A stretch of DNA of 36,252 nucleotides, taken from NCBI GenBank assembly GCA_949293185.1, contig CASFCQ010000017.1, forward strand, positions 1-36,252, in the 5' to 3' direction. Shown here piece by piece: positions 1 to 8,044 of this stretch. Below the pieces are notes generated by a model, which ran no database searches, had not been told where the DNA came from, and saw nothing but the letters and a program-made list of their open reading frames with translations. The translations under genes and the position numbers were made by a program. Source of the DNA: an uncultured bacterium (GTDB lineage Bacteria; Cyanobacteriota; Vampirovibrionia; Gastranaerophilales; Gastranaerophilaceae). The stretch's first letter is position 1. Every line of letters begins with the position of its first letter.

Positions 1-397
1 GTCGGATTTTTTGTGAATATGCCGTTATTTGTATAGCCGCCTACACTGCTTACGCAGTTTTATACAAAAACTTATCCGAACATCGGCAAGGCGAGTGTGC
101 CTGAGCGCAGCGAGTTCGCGAGCTTGGGGTTGAAATTAGTTGTTATAAAAGCGCAGTATCTGAATTTGAAATGAAACTTCCGGCTGAAAATATAAAAATC
201 CCCAGTAATATTACATAATAAATATTATCACTACATCTACGCACAATAAAAAATATTTTTTGAACAAATCACCATATTAATCGTTTATAAATACGTAACA
301 AAAAATCAGACATGCGATTTAAGACATGCCATATTTATAAATAGCTCTCAAGGGCTGGTTGCTTAAAATATAAGATAATAGGATGATTTAATAGCTA
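1..397. other. Intergenic region upstream of the efflux operon, with repeat-like DNA
   Basis: I see no supported gene here. Bases 1-125 carry short GC-richer palindromic pieces, including a small hairpin (ACTGC, loop TTAC, GCAGT) at 45-58. The same hairpin, in inverse orientation and again next to a GGCGGC/GCGGC piece, occurs at 32659-32689, so this is probably dispersed repeat DNA. Bases 130-397 are AT-rich and must hold the operon promoter. A direct repeat AGACATGC occurs at 308-315 and 322-329, followed by TATAAA at 336-341, but no convincing -35 box was found. Confidence 0.5.
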
Positions 398-1990
398 ATG
401 AATTTATATAGAATATTAATAACAAAATTTGTTACAAGGTTAAAATCAGAGTTGAAAAATAAACCCGTTCTCCATAAAAAAACTATATCAGCCATTGTTT
501 TGGCGTCATTTATAAGCTGCCAGCTATTTTCTTGTGCTTACGGATTTTCCATCCCGTTTAAAAAGAACAAACCTAAAAACACAACAACAAAACCCGCTGT
601 GCAGATGAAAGCAGAGGTTAATAAAAATGTGGAATACTCGCTTGAAGACTGCATAAATATTGCGCTTGCAAATGACCCTAATATCAAAGTCGCCAGAACC
701 CAGAAGGATATCGCAAATTCACAGGTCGGGCTAGCAAAAGCGGATTACTTTCCGAGCCTTACTATAGGCAACGGATTTACATCCCAGCATAACAAAAACT
801 CCGGACGCGGAGGCGGATTCTACAATCAGGGCGGCAGTACAACCTCGGACAACAACTATTATCAATTAAACCTCGGCGTAAACCAGCTTATATGGGATTT
901 TGGCTCAACTGTTGCCAGAATCAACATGCAAAAATATAATAGAGAATCTGTTGGCTATGACCTTGAAAATACAATCCTTAACACTGTATACAATGTTAAA
1001 TTAGCGTATTTCAGAGCGCTGGCGGCTCTGGCAAATCAAGATGTCTACGAGCGCTCTGTCAGAATTAACAAACTCAACTACGACAGAACAAATGCTCTCT
1101 TTCAGGAAGGTTTGAAATCAAAAATCGATGTCGTAAATGCACAGGTATATTTGACGGACGCAGAAATTTCCCTTATAGACGCCCAAGGTCAATACGAAAA
1201 TGCGATAGTAGAGCTTAATAACGCAATGTATTACCCCGACGCACCGGAGTATACCTTAAAAAACACGGAAAGTTTTAATTTTCAAAGAACAAAACCTCAA
1301 AAAACAGAAGTTAATGTAAATACAAAAATTAAAAAAAGCGGCAGCAAAGAATACGAACAAACCGCAATCCTTACCTCGGGCATAGAAAAGCAGGATATAC
1401 TGCAAAATTACAAATTTCAACCGTTGATTATGCCTGTAAATGATGCAATACAAAAGGCTTATGAAAACCGACCTGACTTAAAATCACTGCTTATGGTCGA
1501 AAGAGCGCAAAAAGAATCTTTAAAAGCAATAAAACGTTCTTATCTGCCTGTGCTTGGCGCCAGCGCCGGCTATAACTACAGAAAAAACAGCGATGTGTCG
1601 AATACCGGCTTTAACGTAGGCGTTACGCTCAACTTCCCAACTTTGAACTTTATGGATATAAAATACAGCGTAGCGCAGGGCAATTCATACCTTCAAATGG
1701 CAGAGGAAAATATTGACCTATCTAAAAAGAATATCCACTTTGAAGTAAAAAATAATTATATTAACATGGTTGTATTACAGAAAAAAATTCCGTTGATGGC
1801 GCAAAAAGTTCAACAAACACTGGAAAACTTTGAACTGGCAGACGGAAGATATACTGTCGGGCTTGGCAATTTTATAGAACTGCAGCAGGCTCAGACAAAC
1901 TACAACAATGCTCAGTTGGATTTTGTTCAGGCAGTATTCAACTATAACGTAGCCAAAGAACAATTCCAAAAATCCATGGGGGTAAGATGA
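398..1990 (+). CDS. TolC-family outer membrane efflux protein
   Basis: This is the outer membrane channel of a tripartite exporter. After a basic N-terminal extension of about 28 residues there is a hydrophobic signal segment (about residues 29-50, ending near SCAYGF). Two outer-membrane-efflux repeats follow: the first starts at YSLEDCINIALANDPNI (about residue 80), the second at about residue 345 (NDAIQKAYENRPDLKSL). Both have the alternating helical/strand pattern of the TolC family. Length (530 residues) is slightly long because of the N-terminal extension and a charged linker around residues 290-330. The ATG is preceded by AGGATG at a wide spacing (380-385); no other Met occurs before the signal, so the start is fairly safe. 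The stop overlaps the next start (ATGA), so it is translationally coupled to the MacA-like adaptor and probably works with it. The substrate cannot be read from the sequence. Confidence 0.9.
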   Translation: MNLYRILITKFVTRLKSELKNKPVLHKKTISAIVLASFISCQLFSCAYGFSIPFKKNKPKNTTTKPAVQMKAEVNKNVEYSLEDCINIALANDPNIKVARTQKDIANSQVGLAKADYFPSLTIGNGFTSQHNKNSGRGGGFYNQGGSTTSDNNYYQLNLGVNQLIWDFGSTVARINMQKYNRESVGYDLENTILNTVYNVKLAYFRALAALANQDVYERSVRINKLNYDRTNALFQEGLKSKIDVVNAQVYLTDAEISLIDAQGQYENAIVELNNAMYYPDAPEYTLKNTESFNFQRTKPQKTEVNVNTKIKKSGSKEYEQTAILTSGIEKQDILQNYKFQPLIMPVNDAIQKAYENRPDLKSLLMVERAQKESLKAIKRSYLPVLGASAGYNYRKNSDVSNTGFNVGVTLNFPTLNFMDIKYSVAQGNSYLQMAEENIDLSKKNIHFEVKNNYINMVVLQKKIPLMAQKVQQTLENFELADGRYTVGLGNFIELQQAQTNYNNAQLDFVQAVFNYNVAKEQFQKSMGVR

Positions 1991-3153
1991 AAAAACGAGT
2001 AATTATCATAACAGGAATAATCGCCGCAATATTTTTTGTAAGCGGATTTGCACTGTGGTTTAAAAAGAATCCCGCTGCGGATTACGTTACAGTGCCGGCA
2101 AAAAGAAAAACCATCATCGAAGCAGTAGAAGCCTCCGGCACGGTTAACCCTGTTAACACAGTAGATATCGGTTCTCAGGTATCAGGTATGATTAAAGAGA
2201 TTTACGTTGACTACAACTCCAAAGTAACCAAAGGTCAACTGCTGGCTCAAATCGACCCTTCACTGTTTCAAGCGCAGGTTGATAAAGCCAAAGGAGATCT
2301 GGAAGCCGCAACCTCAAACAAAGCTAAAGTAGAGGCAATGCTCGTTTATGACAAAAAGAACTACGAAAGATATAAAAAGCTTTATACAAAAAACTATGTT
2401 GCAAAAAGCGACCTTGACCTTGCCGAAGCAACATACAAATCAGACCTTGCACAGCTGGCTGCGGCGCAGGGCTCGATTAATCAGGCAAAAGCAACTCTGC
2501 AAAACAATTTAACCAACTTAAAATATACAAAAATCGTTTCCCCATGCGACGGAACAGTTGTATCACGTGCCGTTGACGTAGGTCAGACCGTTGCAGCCAG
2601 CTTCCAGACTCCGACATTGTTTCAGGTTGCGCAGGACTTAACCAATATGCAGATAGAGGTTAACGTCTCCGAGGCTGATATAGGCAGAATAAAAAAAGAC
2701 CAGGAGGTTGAATATACGCTGGACGGCTACGCAGACGAAATTTTCCACGGAAAAGTTACAGAGGTTCGTATTGCACCAACCACAGTGTCTAACGTTGTTA
2801 CATACACGGTAATTGTAGACGTTGACAACAAAGACCAGAAGATGATTCCGGGCATGACCGCTAACGTTTCAATAATTACAAACAAACGCGAAAACGTAAT
2901 TTCCGTTCCGACTGACGCGCTTAAGTTTACGGACAAAGCTTTAACAGGCGGTAAAAAATACAAAGACCAGGGACTCTGGGTAATAAAAGACAAAAAACCG
3001 GTGAGAATCAGTATTAAAACAGGCGCAAAAGACTCTGACAGAACAGAAATTATATCAGATAAACTTAAAGAAAAAGACAGAGTAATCCTCAGAAAACGCG
3101 GTGAAAATGAAAAAACAGCGCAAGGTCCGCGCCGTCCGATGAGATTGTTTTAA
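1987..3153 (+). CDS. macA: MacA-like periplasmic adaptor (HlyD/RND membrane fusion protein)
   Basis: This is the periplasmic adaptor joining the inner membrane ABC permease to the TolC channel. One transmembrane anchor lies at about residues 4-25. It is followed by the half lipoyl motif (ASGTVNPVNTVDIGSQVSG), a long coiled-coil hairpin (about 90-175, rich in K/A/L/N), the second lipoyl half (KYTKIVSPCDGTVVSRAVD) and a beta-barrel/membrane-proximal region. The wording 'GSQVSG.I..I.VD.NS.V..GQLLA.ID' is typical of MacA rather than AcrA. At 388 residues it is close to the E. coli MacA length. The start overlaps the tolC-like stop by four bases with GGGGG just upstream. The ATPase gene follows after 18 bases. 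MacA systems export macrolides, toxin peptides, haem precursors or lipids in different bacteria; the related cyanobacterial DevBCA exports glycolipid. The substrate here is unknown. Confidence 0.9.
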   Translation: MKKRVIIITGIIAAIFFVSGFALWFKKNPAADYVTVPAKRKTIIEAVEASGTVNPVNTVDIGSQVSGMIKEIYVDYNSKVTKGQLLAQIDPSLFQAQVDKAKGDLEAATSNKAKVEAMLVYDKKNYERYKKLYTKNYVAKSDLDLAEATYKSDLAQLAAAQGSINQAKATLQNNLTNLKYTKIVSPCDGTVVSRAVDVGQTVAASFQTPTLFQVAQDLTNMQIEVNVSEADIGRIKKDQEVEYTLDGYADEIFHGKVTEVRIAPTTVSNVVTYTVIVDVDNKDQKMIPGMTANVSIITNKRENVISVPTDALKFTDKALTGGKKYKDQGLWVIKDKKPVRISIKTGAKDSDRTEIISDKLKEKDRVILRKRGENEKTAQGPRRPMRLF

Positions 3154-3171
3154 GAAAAAGAAAAACACCTG

Positions 3172-3879
3172 ATGAAACTTATTGAAATCAAAAATCTTAT
3201 AAAAACATACGAAACCGGCGATACTTCATTTAACGCCCTGAATGACGTATCACTCAGTGTGGATACAGGAGAATTTGTGGCGATTATGGGTGCATCAGGT
3301 TCGGGGAAATCCACCTGCATGAACATTTTAGGCTGTCTTGACAAACCGACCTCCGGAAGCTACTTTCTCGACGGAATCGATGTAAGTAAAATGTCGATGA
3401 ACGAGCTTTCCACAATAAGGAACAGAAAACTCGGGTTTGTTTTTCAGGGCTTTAACCTTATACCGAGGACATCTGCCCTTGAAAATGTTGAAATGCCGAT
3501 GATTTACAAAGGAGTTCCGCCCGAAGAACGTATAAAAAGAGCAAAAGCAGCATTAAAAATAGTCGGGCTTGAATACAGAGAAAACCACCTGCCCAACCAG
3601 ATGTCAGGCGGTCAGCAGCAAAGAGTAGCGATAGCACGCGCAATCGTCAACGACGCGCCGATTATTCTTGCTGACGAACCTACGGGAAACCTCGACACTA
3701 AAACATCCATTGAGGTTATGGAGTTTTTTGTAAAACTCAACGACACAGGAAAAACAATAATTCTCGTAACGCACGAACCAGACATTGCCCAGTACTGCAA
3801 AAGGATTGTACGTTTTAAAGACGGAAACATAATCAGCGATGAGATAAACACAAACAGAACGGAGGTCAAAAGCGCATGA
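3172..3879 (+). CDS. ABC transporter ATP-binding protein, MacB/LolD type
   Basis: This is the ATPase subunit of the exporter. Visible motifs are Walker A GASGSGKST (residues 40-48), Q-loop Q92, ABC signature MSGGQQQR (144-151), Walker B IILADE (164-169) with D-loop NLD, and H-loop H201. At 235 residues it is a stand-alone nucleotide-binding domain; in E. coli MacB this domain is fused to the permease. Its stop overlaps the permease start (ATGA at 3876-3879), which supports one functional unit. It belongs to the mechanotransmission class (MacB/LolCDE/FtsEX-like) because the partner has FtsX-type membrane helices. Confidence 0.93.
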   Translation: MKLIEIKNLIKTYETGDTSFNALNDVSLSVDTGEFVAIMGASGSGKSTCMNILGCLDKPTSGSYFLDGIDVSKMSMNELSTIRNRKLGFVFQGFNLIPRTSALENVEMPMIYKGVPPEERIKRAKAALKIVGLEYRENHLPNQMSGGQQQRVAIARAIVNDAPIILADEPTGNLDTKTSIEVMEFFVKLNDTGKTIILVTHEPDIAQYCKRIVRFKDGNIISDEINTNRTEVKSA

Positions 3880-5105
3880 TAGATTTTGAATCCACGTTAA
3901 AAATCTCGCTCCGTTCCTTAAAAGTTAACAAAATGCGCTCGATATTGACAAGCCTCGGTATTATCATAGGCGTAAGCGCAGTAATCATAATGCTTTCCAT
4001 AGGTGAAGGCGCAAAACAAAGGATTAACAAAGACATAGCGTCTATGGGTTCTAACCTTCTTATGGTAATGTCAGGCTCTACAACCTCAAGCGGGGTAAGA
4101 ATGGGCAGCGGAACACAGCCCACACTTACCATAAAAGATTCCGAAGCTATGTTAAAACACTGCCCGTCCGTTCTGGAGGTTGCGCCTACAGTCAGTCAGG
4201 TGCAGCAGCTTGTTTATTCAAACCAGAACTGGTCAACGACCGTTAACGGTATTACACCCGGATATATGCCCATCAGAATGTGGGAAGTCGAAACAGGCAG
4301 AGGAATATCCGAGGATGATTTAAAAAACAATACAAAAGTTGCGCTGCTCGGCACAACGGTTACGGAAAACCTCTTCGGAGATATGGACCCGATTAACAAA
4401 ACAGTGCGCATCGGCGGTATGCCGTTTAAAATAATCGGTATTTTAAAATCAAAGGGGCAAAACGGTATGGGACAGGATCAGGACGATACAGTTTTGATTC
4501 CAATTACCACAGCACAAAAGAAACTGTTCGGCACGGATTTTCCCGGCATGGTTAAACATATAAGCGTGCAGGCAAAAGACGAAAACAGCCTTGAATCTGC
4601 TCAGGAAGAGATAACAGAGCTTTTAAGAGAACGCCACAACCTCGGAAAGACCAAGGAAGACGATTTTACGATAAGAAACTTTACACAAATGCTCGAAACA
4701 GCAAAACAGGCATCTAACACAATGGCGATTCTGCTCGGGTCAATTGCCTCCGTATCACTGCTTGTCGGAGGTATCGGAATTATGAACATAATGCTTGTTT
4801 CAGTAACGGAACGTACAAAAGAAATCGGCATACGTATGGCAATAGGCGCTACTGCTATGGATATAAGGATTCAGTTCCTTTTTGAGGCGCTTCTTCTGTC
4901 GCTTGCCGGAGGTTTTTTAGGCGTCATAGTCGGGGTGCTTGGCAGTAAAATTGTCGGGCTGTTTTCGGAGATGACAGTAATAATTTCCCCGATTCCTGTT
5001 TTGATATCATTTGGTTTTGCAGGGATTGTCGGAATACTGTTCGGGTATTATCCTGCTTACAAGGCTTCTTTACTAAATCCGATTGAAGCTTTGCGCTATG
5101 AATAA
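3876..5105 (+). CDS. MacB-like permease with MacB periplasmic core and FtsX domains
   Basis: This is the inner membrane permease of the exporter. A single N-terminal helix (about residues 20-40, LTSLGIIIGVSAVIIML) is followed by a long periplasmic core (about 45-265), then three C-terminal helices: about 275-305 (AILLGSIASVSLLVGGIGIM), about 330-355 and about 365-390. The segment ERTKEIGIRMAIGA between the first two C-terminal helices and the end PAYKASLLNPIEALRYE are hallmarks of the MacB/FtsX family. The 409-residue length fits a MacB lacking its ATPase domain. It is the last gene of the four-gene operon; no terminator was recognised in the 271 bases before acpP. Confidence 0.93.
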   Translation: MIDFESTLKISLRSLKVNKMRSILTSLGIIIGVSAVIIMLSIGEGAKQRINKDIASMGSNLLMVMSGSTTSSGVRMGSGTQPTLTIKDSEAMLKHCPSVLEVAPTVSQVQQLVYSNQNWSTTVNGITPGYMPIRMWEVETGRGISEDDLKNNTKVALLGTTVTENLFGDMDPINKTVRIGGMPFKIIGILKSKGQNGMGQDQDDTVLIPITTAQKKLFGTDFPGMVKHISVQAKDENSLESAQEEITELLRERHNLGKTKEDDFTIRNFTQMLETAKQASNTMAILLGSIASVSLLVGGIGIMNIMLVSVTERTKEIGIRMAIGATAMDIRIQFLFEALLLSLAGGFLGVIVGVLGSKIVGLFSEMTVIISPIPVLISFGFAGIVGILFGYYPAYKASLLNPIEALRYE

Positions 5106-5299
5106 CATTTTCTTATTTTGTGAAAAGAAAACGCCAGAAGAAATAGGGAATTTTCAGCATAGGCTTCTCATAAAGAGGGCAGACTCAACTAAGACAGTTA
5201 TAACACGGCTCTTGCATCAAAAATTAACTCTCGAATATTCCAAACAGCACTACAAAGATGTTAAAAATCATTAAAAGTATTTACTTATGCTTTACAAAA

Positions 5300-5327
5300 T
5301 TGCATATTTATATTGAAATAGTATAAT
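5300..5327 (+). promoter_or_regulatory. Candidate sigma-70-type promoter for acpP
   Basis: TTGCAT at 5300-5305, a 16-base spacer and TATAAT at 5322-5327 lie about 50 bases upstream of the acpP start. The gap upstream (5106-5299) shows no other gene. A good ribosome binding site, AGAGGA at 5362-5367, precedes the ATG. Confidence 0.6.
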
Positions 5328-5376
5328 AATATTAAAATTATTTATACGTAGTTAATTAAAAAGAGGATGAAAAAAC

Positions 5377-5610
5377 ATGAGTACAGTTCTTGAGAGAGTA
5401 AAAAAAGTTGTAGTTGAACAATTAAGTGTAGACGAAAATTTAGTTACTCCTGAAGCTAGCTTTACAGCTGATTTAGGTGCAGATTCTTTGGATACAGTTG
5501 AATTGGTTATGGCTTTTGAAGAAGAATTCGGCTGCGAAATTCCTGATGAAGAAGCTGAAAAAATCGCTACAGTTCAAGACGCAGTAAACTACATTGAATC
5601 TCATTCATAG
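5377..5610 (+). CDS. acpP: Acyl carrier protein
   Basis: This small acidic protein carries growing acyl chains in type II fatty acid synthesis as a thioester on 4'-phosphopantetheine. The attachment motif [18 protein letters not shown] places the modified serine at residue 37. Length (77 residues) and acidity are typical. AGAGGA lies 9 bases before the ATG. It sits directly before fabF, a common pairing. The gap between them holds a stem-loop that may lower readthrough, consistent with ACP being needed in large molar excess. Confidence 0.97.
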   Translation: MSTVLERVKKVVVEQLSVDENLVTPEASFTADLGADSLDTVELVMAFEEEFGCEIPDEEAEKIATVQDAVNYIESHS

Positions 5611-5629
5611 TTTATAGCAAACAGATTTT

Positions 5630-5657
5630 GTGGGGAGCATATTTAAATACTCCCCAC
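5630..5657 (+). terminator. Stem-loop between acpP and fabF (possible partial terminator)
   Basis: GTGGGGAG at 5630-5637 pairs with CTCCCCAC at 5650-5657 around an AT-rich loop, followed by the weak T-tract TATTTTA. It lies 20 bases after the acpP stop and 52 bases before fabF, so it may attenuate transcription into fabF or stabilise the acpP message. Confidence 0.55.
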
Positions 5658-5709
5658 TATTTTACCGGTAATTTACGGTAATCATTCTCAGAGAAGTAAA
5701 GGTTAGAAA

Positions 5710-6966
5710 ATGAGTAAAAGAAGAGTTGTTGTTACAGGTTTAGGGATTGTTTCACCTTTTGGTGTGGGTATTGATAAATTTTGGAACAGTCTTTTAGAAG
5801 GGAAAAGCGGTATTTCCACAATAGAAAATATTCCGCTTGACGGTCACACGGTACATATTGCCGGTGAAGTTAAAAATTTTAAACCGGAAGAATATCTTGA
5901 CCCCAAAGAAGCAAGAAGAATGGACAGATATACTCAGTTTGCAATGGTTGCAGCAGACGAAGCCATTAAAGACTCGGGTATAGTTGCAGGCGAAAACGTT
6001 GATCCGTACAGATACGGCGTTATTGTCGGCTCTGCAGCAGGCGGTTTTGATACATTTGAAAAACAACACGATATAATCACAGCTAAAGGTCCGACAAAAT
6101 GTTCACCGTTTACTGTACCAATGATTATTGCGGATATGGGTGCAGGCAGAATTTCTATTAAACACGGTGCAAAAGGCGTTAACAAAGCTGTTGTTACAGC
6201 TTGCGCAACATCAGCACACTCTGTCGGCGATGCATTCCGTTCAATTCAGTGGGATGACGCAGATGTTGTAGTTGCAGGCGGTGCTGAAGCTGTTATTACA
6301 AAACTTGGTATTGGTGCTTTCACAAGTGCAAGAACTTTGTCAAAACACAATGACGAACCGCAAAAAGCCTCAAGACCTTACGACAAAGACCGTGACGGTT
6401 TTATTATGTCAGAAGGTGCAGCAGTTCTTATACTGGAAGAGCTTGAGCATGCTAAAAAACGCGGTGCAAAAATTTATGCTGAAATCGTAGGTTACGGTCA
6501 AACAGCTGATGCTTACGACATAGTTGCACCGGCATCTGACGGAGCAGGTGCTGCTAAGGCAATGGAACTTGCTATTAAAGATGCAGGTATCACTCCAAAA
6601 GAAGTTAACTATGTAAACGCTCACGGTACAAGCACAGGTCTTGGTGATATAGCTGAATCACAGGCTATTGCAAGAGTATTCGGTGATTTAAAAACCAATC
6701 CCGAGTTGAAAGTAAGCTCTACAAAATCAATGCATGGACACATGCTCGGTGCAACAGGTGCTGCAGAATCGATTGTATGTATTGAAGCAATTAATCACAG
6801 CATTGTACCGCCTACTATCAATCTTGATAATCAGGATGAAGCTGTTGCTGATTTGAACTACGTTCCGCACAAACCTCAAAAGTGCGAAGTAAAATATGCT
6901 CTGTCAAACTCCTTTGGATTTGGCGGTCACAACGCTTCATTGCTGTTTAAAAAATATGAAGCTTAA
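5710..6966 (+). CDS. fabF: Beta-ketoacyl-ACP synthase II (FabF)
   Basis: This cytoplasmic condensing enzyme elongates acyl-ACP with malonyl-ACP. The thiolase-fold catalytic set is present: nucleophile Cys165 in TACATSAH, His305 in NAHGTSTGLGD, Lys339 and His344 in TKSMHGHMLGATGAAES. The glycine-rich end FGFGGHNASL is also typical. The 418-residue length matches the family (about 413). GAGAAG(TAAAGG) lies just before the ATG. It follows acpP by 99 bases and ends at a strong terminator, so acpP-fabF is probably a two-gene unit. I see no missing residues. Confidence 0.97.
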   Translation: MSKRRVVVTGLGIVSPFGVGIDKFWNSLLEGKSGISTIENIPLDGHTVHIAGEVKNFKPEEYLDPKEARRMDRYTQFAMVAADEAIKDSGIVAGENVDPYRYGVIVGSAAGGFDTFEKQHDIITAKGPTKCSPFTVPMIIADMGAGRISIKHGAKGVNKAVVTACATSAHSVGDAFRSIQWDDADVVVAGGAEAVITKLGIGAFTSARTLSKHNDEPQKASRPYDKDRDGFIMSEGAAVLILEELEHAKKRGAKIYAEIVGYGQTADAYDIVAPASDGAGAAKAMELAIKDAGITPKEVNYVNAHGTSTGLGDIAESQAIARVFGDLKTNPELKVSSTKSMHGHMLGATGAAESIVCIEAINHSIVPPTINLDNQDEAVADLNYVPHKPQKCEVKYALSNSFGFGGHNASLLFKKYEA

Positions 6967-6990
6967 TCATAAAAAACTTTAATATTAAAC

Positions 6991-7029
6991 AAAGCCCTCT
7001 GCCATTTGTGATATGAGGGCTTTTGTTTT
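6991..7029 (+). terminator. Rho-independent terminator after fabF
   Basis: AAAGCCCTC (6991-6999) pairs with GAGGGCTTT (7015-7023), followed by TTTGTTTTG. It sits 24 bases after the fabF stop. Confidence 0.85.
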
Positions 7030-7077
7030 GCTGTTTGTTTAGACAAAACAAAAACAGATTCTTGCTTCGCCAGAATA

Positions 7078-7114
7078 ACGTATTATTGAATATTGGCAGA
7101 CTAAAATCACCCCT
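7078..7114 (+). repeat. Dispersed repeat, family 2 copy
   Basis: The stretch beginning ACGTATTATTGAA and running through TTGGCAGACTAAAATCACC closely matches 33142-33180 (ACGTTTTATTGAA ... TTGGTAGACTAAAGTCTACC). In the second copy GGTAGACT...AGTCTACC is a perfect inverted repeat. It is non-coding and lies in a gene-free gap. Confidence 0.6.
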
Positions 7115-7130
7115 GTGTGACATTTCAGGA

Positions 7131-7160
7131 TATCATTCTGAGGCATTAGCCTAAGAATCT
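7131..7160 (+). repeat. Dispersed 30-bp repeat, family 1, forward copy
   Basis: The unit begins ATCATTCTGAGG and ends CTAAGAATCT. It matches the better preserved copy at 24354-24383 (GTCATTCTGAGG ... CCGAAGAATCT). An inverted copy follows at 7254-7283. Confidence 0.65.
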
Positions 7161-7253
7161 TTTTATTGGTGATTATAGCTTCATGGTCTTTGAATTCGCT
7201 CAGGATGACGAGAACGCAAGTATGGCTGATTTACCAATCCGCCATGCTTAAAT

Positions 7254-7283
7254 AGATTCTTTGGGCTGTACCCTAATAATGAC
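7254..7283 (-). repeat. Dispersed 30-bp repeat, family 1, inverted copy
   Basis: On the plus strand this begins AGATTCTTTGGG and ends CTAATAATGAC, the reverse complement of the family 1 unit. With the copy at 7131-7160 it makes an inverted pair. A degenerate half copy (GCTCAGGATGACG) lies between them at about 7198-7210. The gap 6967-7353 otherwise holds only two terminators. Confidence 0.6.
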
Positions 7284-7304
7284 AAATATAAAACATATTA
7301 TAAA

Positions 7305-7335
7305 AACCCCAGACTCTTGATTGGAGTCTGGGGTT
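7305..7335 (-). terminator. Terminator of the pseudopilin gene
   Basis: AACCCCAGACTC (7305-7316) pairs perfectly with GAGTCTGGGGTT (7324-7335). Read on the minus strand it is followed by TTTTTATAATA. It begins 18 bases beyond the stop of the minus-strand pilin-like gene. Confidence 0.85.
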
Positions 7336-7353
7336 AAATTTTTTATTATTATT

Positions 7354-8037
7354 TTATTTTATTTCAACTTTCTTTTCTTTAATGACTTTTGCAGCGCAAT
7401 CAATACCGTTACCGCCTTTTACACAGCCTGCGGAATTATTATCCGCACCTGCCGGAACAATGCCTTCACCTTTTATCAAACAGAAAAAGTACATATCATA
7501 TCCGAATCTGTTAGGACCTTTAGTCCCGTTTACGTCAACAATGAATCGTCCCATAGCTCTGCTTAAACGGTCAGTAGAGATACCTTTATCAGAAGCACAA
7601 TCTCCTTTTGAAAAATTGTAAGTCATACCGTCATTTGCTATAAGATTATAATTATATCCGTCATAGCTGTTTGTGTGAGGCGTTCCGTTAAGTTGTTTAG
7701 GAATACCATCCCAGTTACAACCTTTTTCATTCTTACCGCAAACTTTTACAGCATTAAATTCATGTGCAAAACCTTCTTGATAATCTTTATTTTGACCTTT
7801 CCAAAAGACTTCTTCATCATTCCATTTTGTACCGAAACCTACAGGTCCGTATGCAGGCTTCATTCTTTCCACAGCCTGACTCAATGTTGAATATGCTTTT
7901 AAACAGCCGGATACCATCTCATTATTTTTTGTATTCTGGTTTAATGTCGGTATTGTTAAAGCTGCAATAACGCCGATAATAGTCAAAGTAACAAGTACTT
8001 CTGCCATTGTGAATGCTTTTATCTTTTTCAAGTTCAT
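7354..8037 (-). CDS. Type IV pilin-like / pseudopilin protein with N-terminal methylation motif
   Basis: The N-terminus is a class III prepilin signal: a short basic leader (MNLKKIKA), predicted cleavage before Phe9, Met then Ala, and Glu at mature position +5 (FTMAEVLVTL), followed by one hydrophobic helix to about residue 31. The rest (about 195 residues) is a soluble domain with several cysteines (CLKAY, VCGKNEKGC, DCASD, FFCLIK, GCVKGGNGIDC), suggesting disulfides. This layout is common for the large sets of pseudopilin-like proteins in Gastranaerophilales-type genomes, whose role (pilus, type II secretion or surface display) is not established here. The ATG has GAGGAC at 8041-8046, which overlaps the bioA stop; the two genes are only 7 bases apart, so the pilin is probably cotranscribed with bioA. 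The residue before the cleavage site is Ala rather than the usual Gly. Confidence 0.88.
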   Translation of the reverse strand: MNLKKIKAFTMAEVLVTLTIIGVIAALTIPTLNQNTKNNEMVSGCLKAYSTLSQAVERMKPAYGPVGFGTKWNDEEVFWKGQNKDYQEGFAHEFNAVKVCGKNEKGCNWDGIPKQLNGTPHTNSYDGYNYNLIANDGMTYNFSKGDCASDKGISTDRLSRAMGRFIVDVNGTKGPNRFGYDMYFFCLIKGEGIVPAGADNNSAGCVKGGNGIDCAAKVIKEKKVEIK

Positions 8038-8044
8038 TTTGTCC

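Noticed and set aside
5083-5274. 63-codon ORF overlapping the end of the MacB-like permease gene
   Set aside because: No ribosome binding site at a suitable distance and no protein-like composition; most of it lies in the acpP upstream gap.
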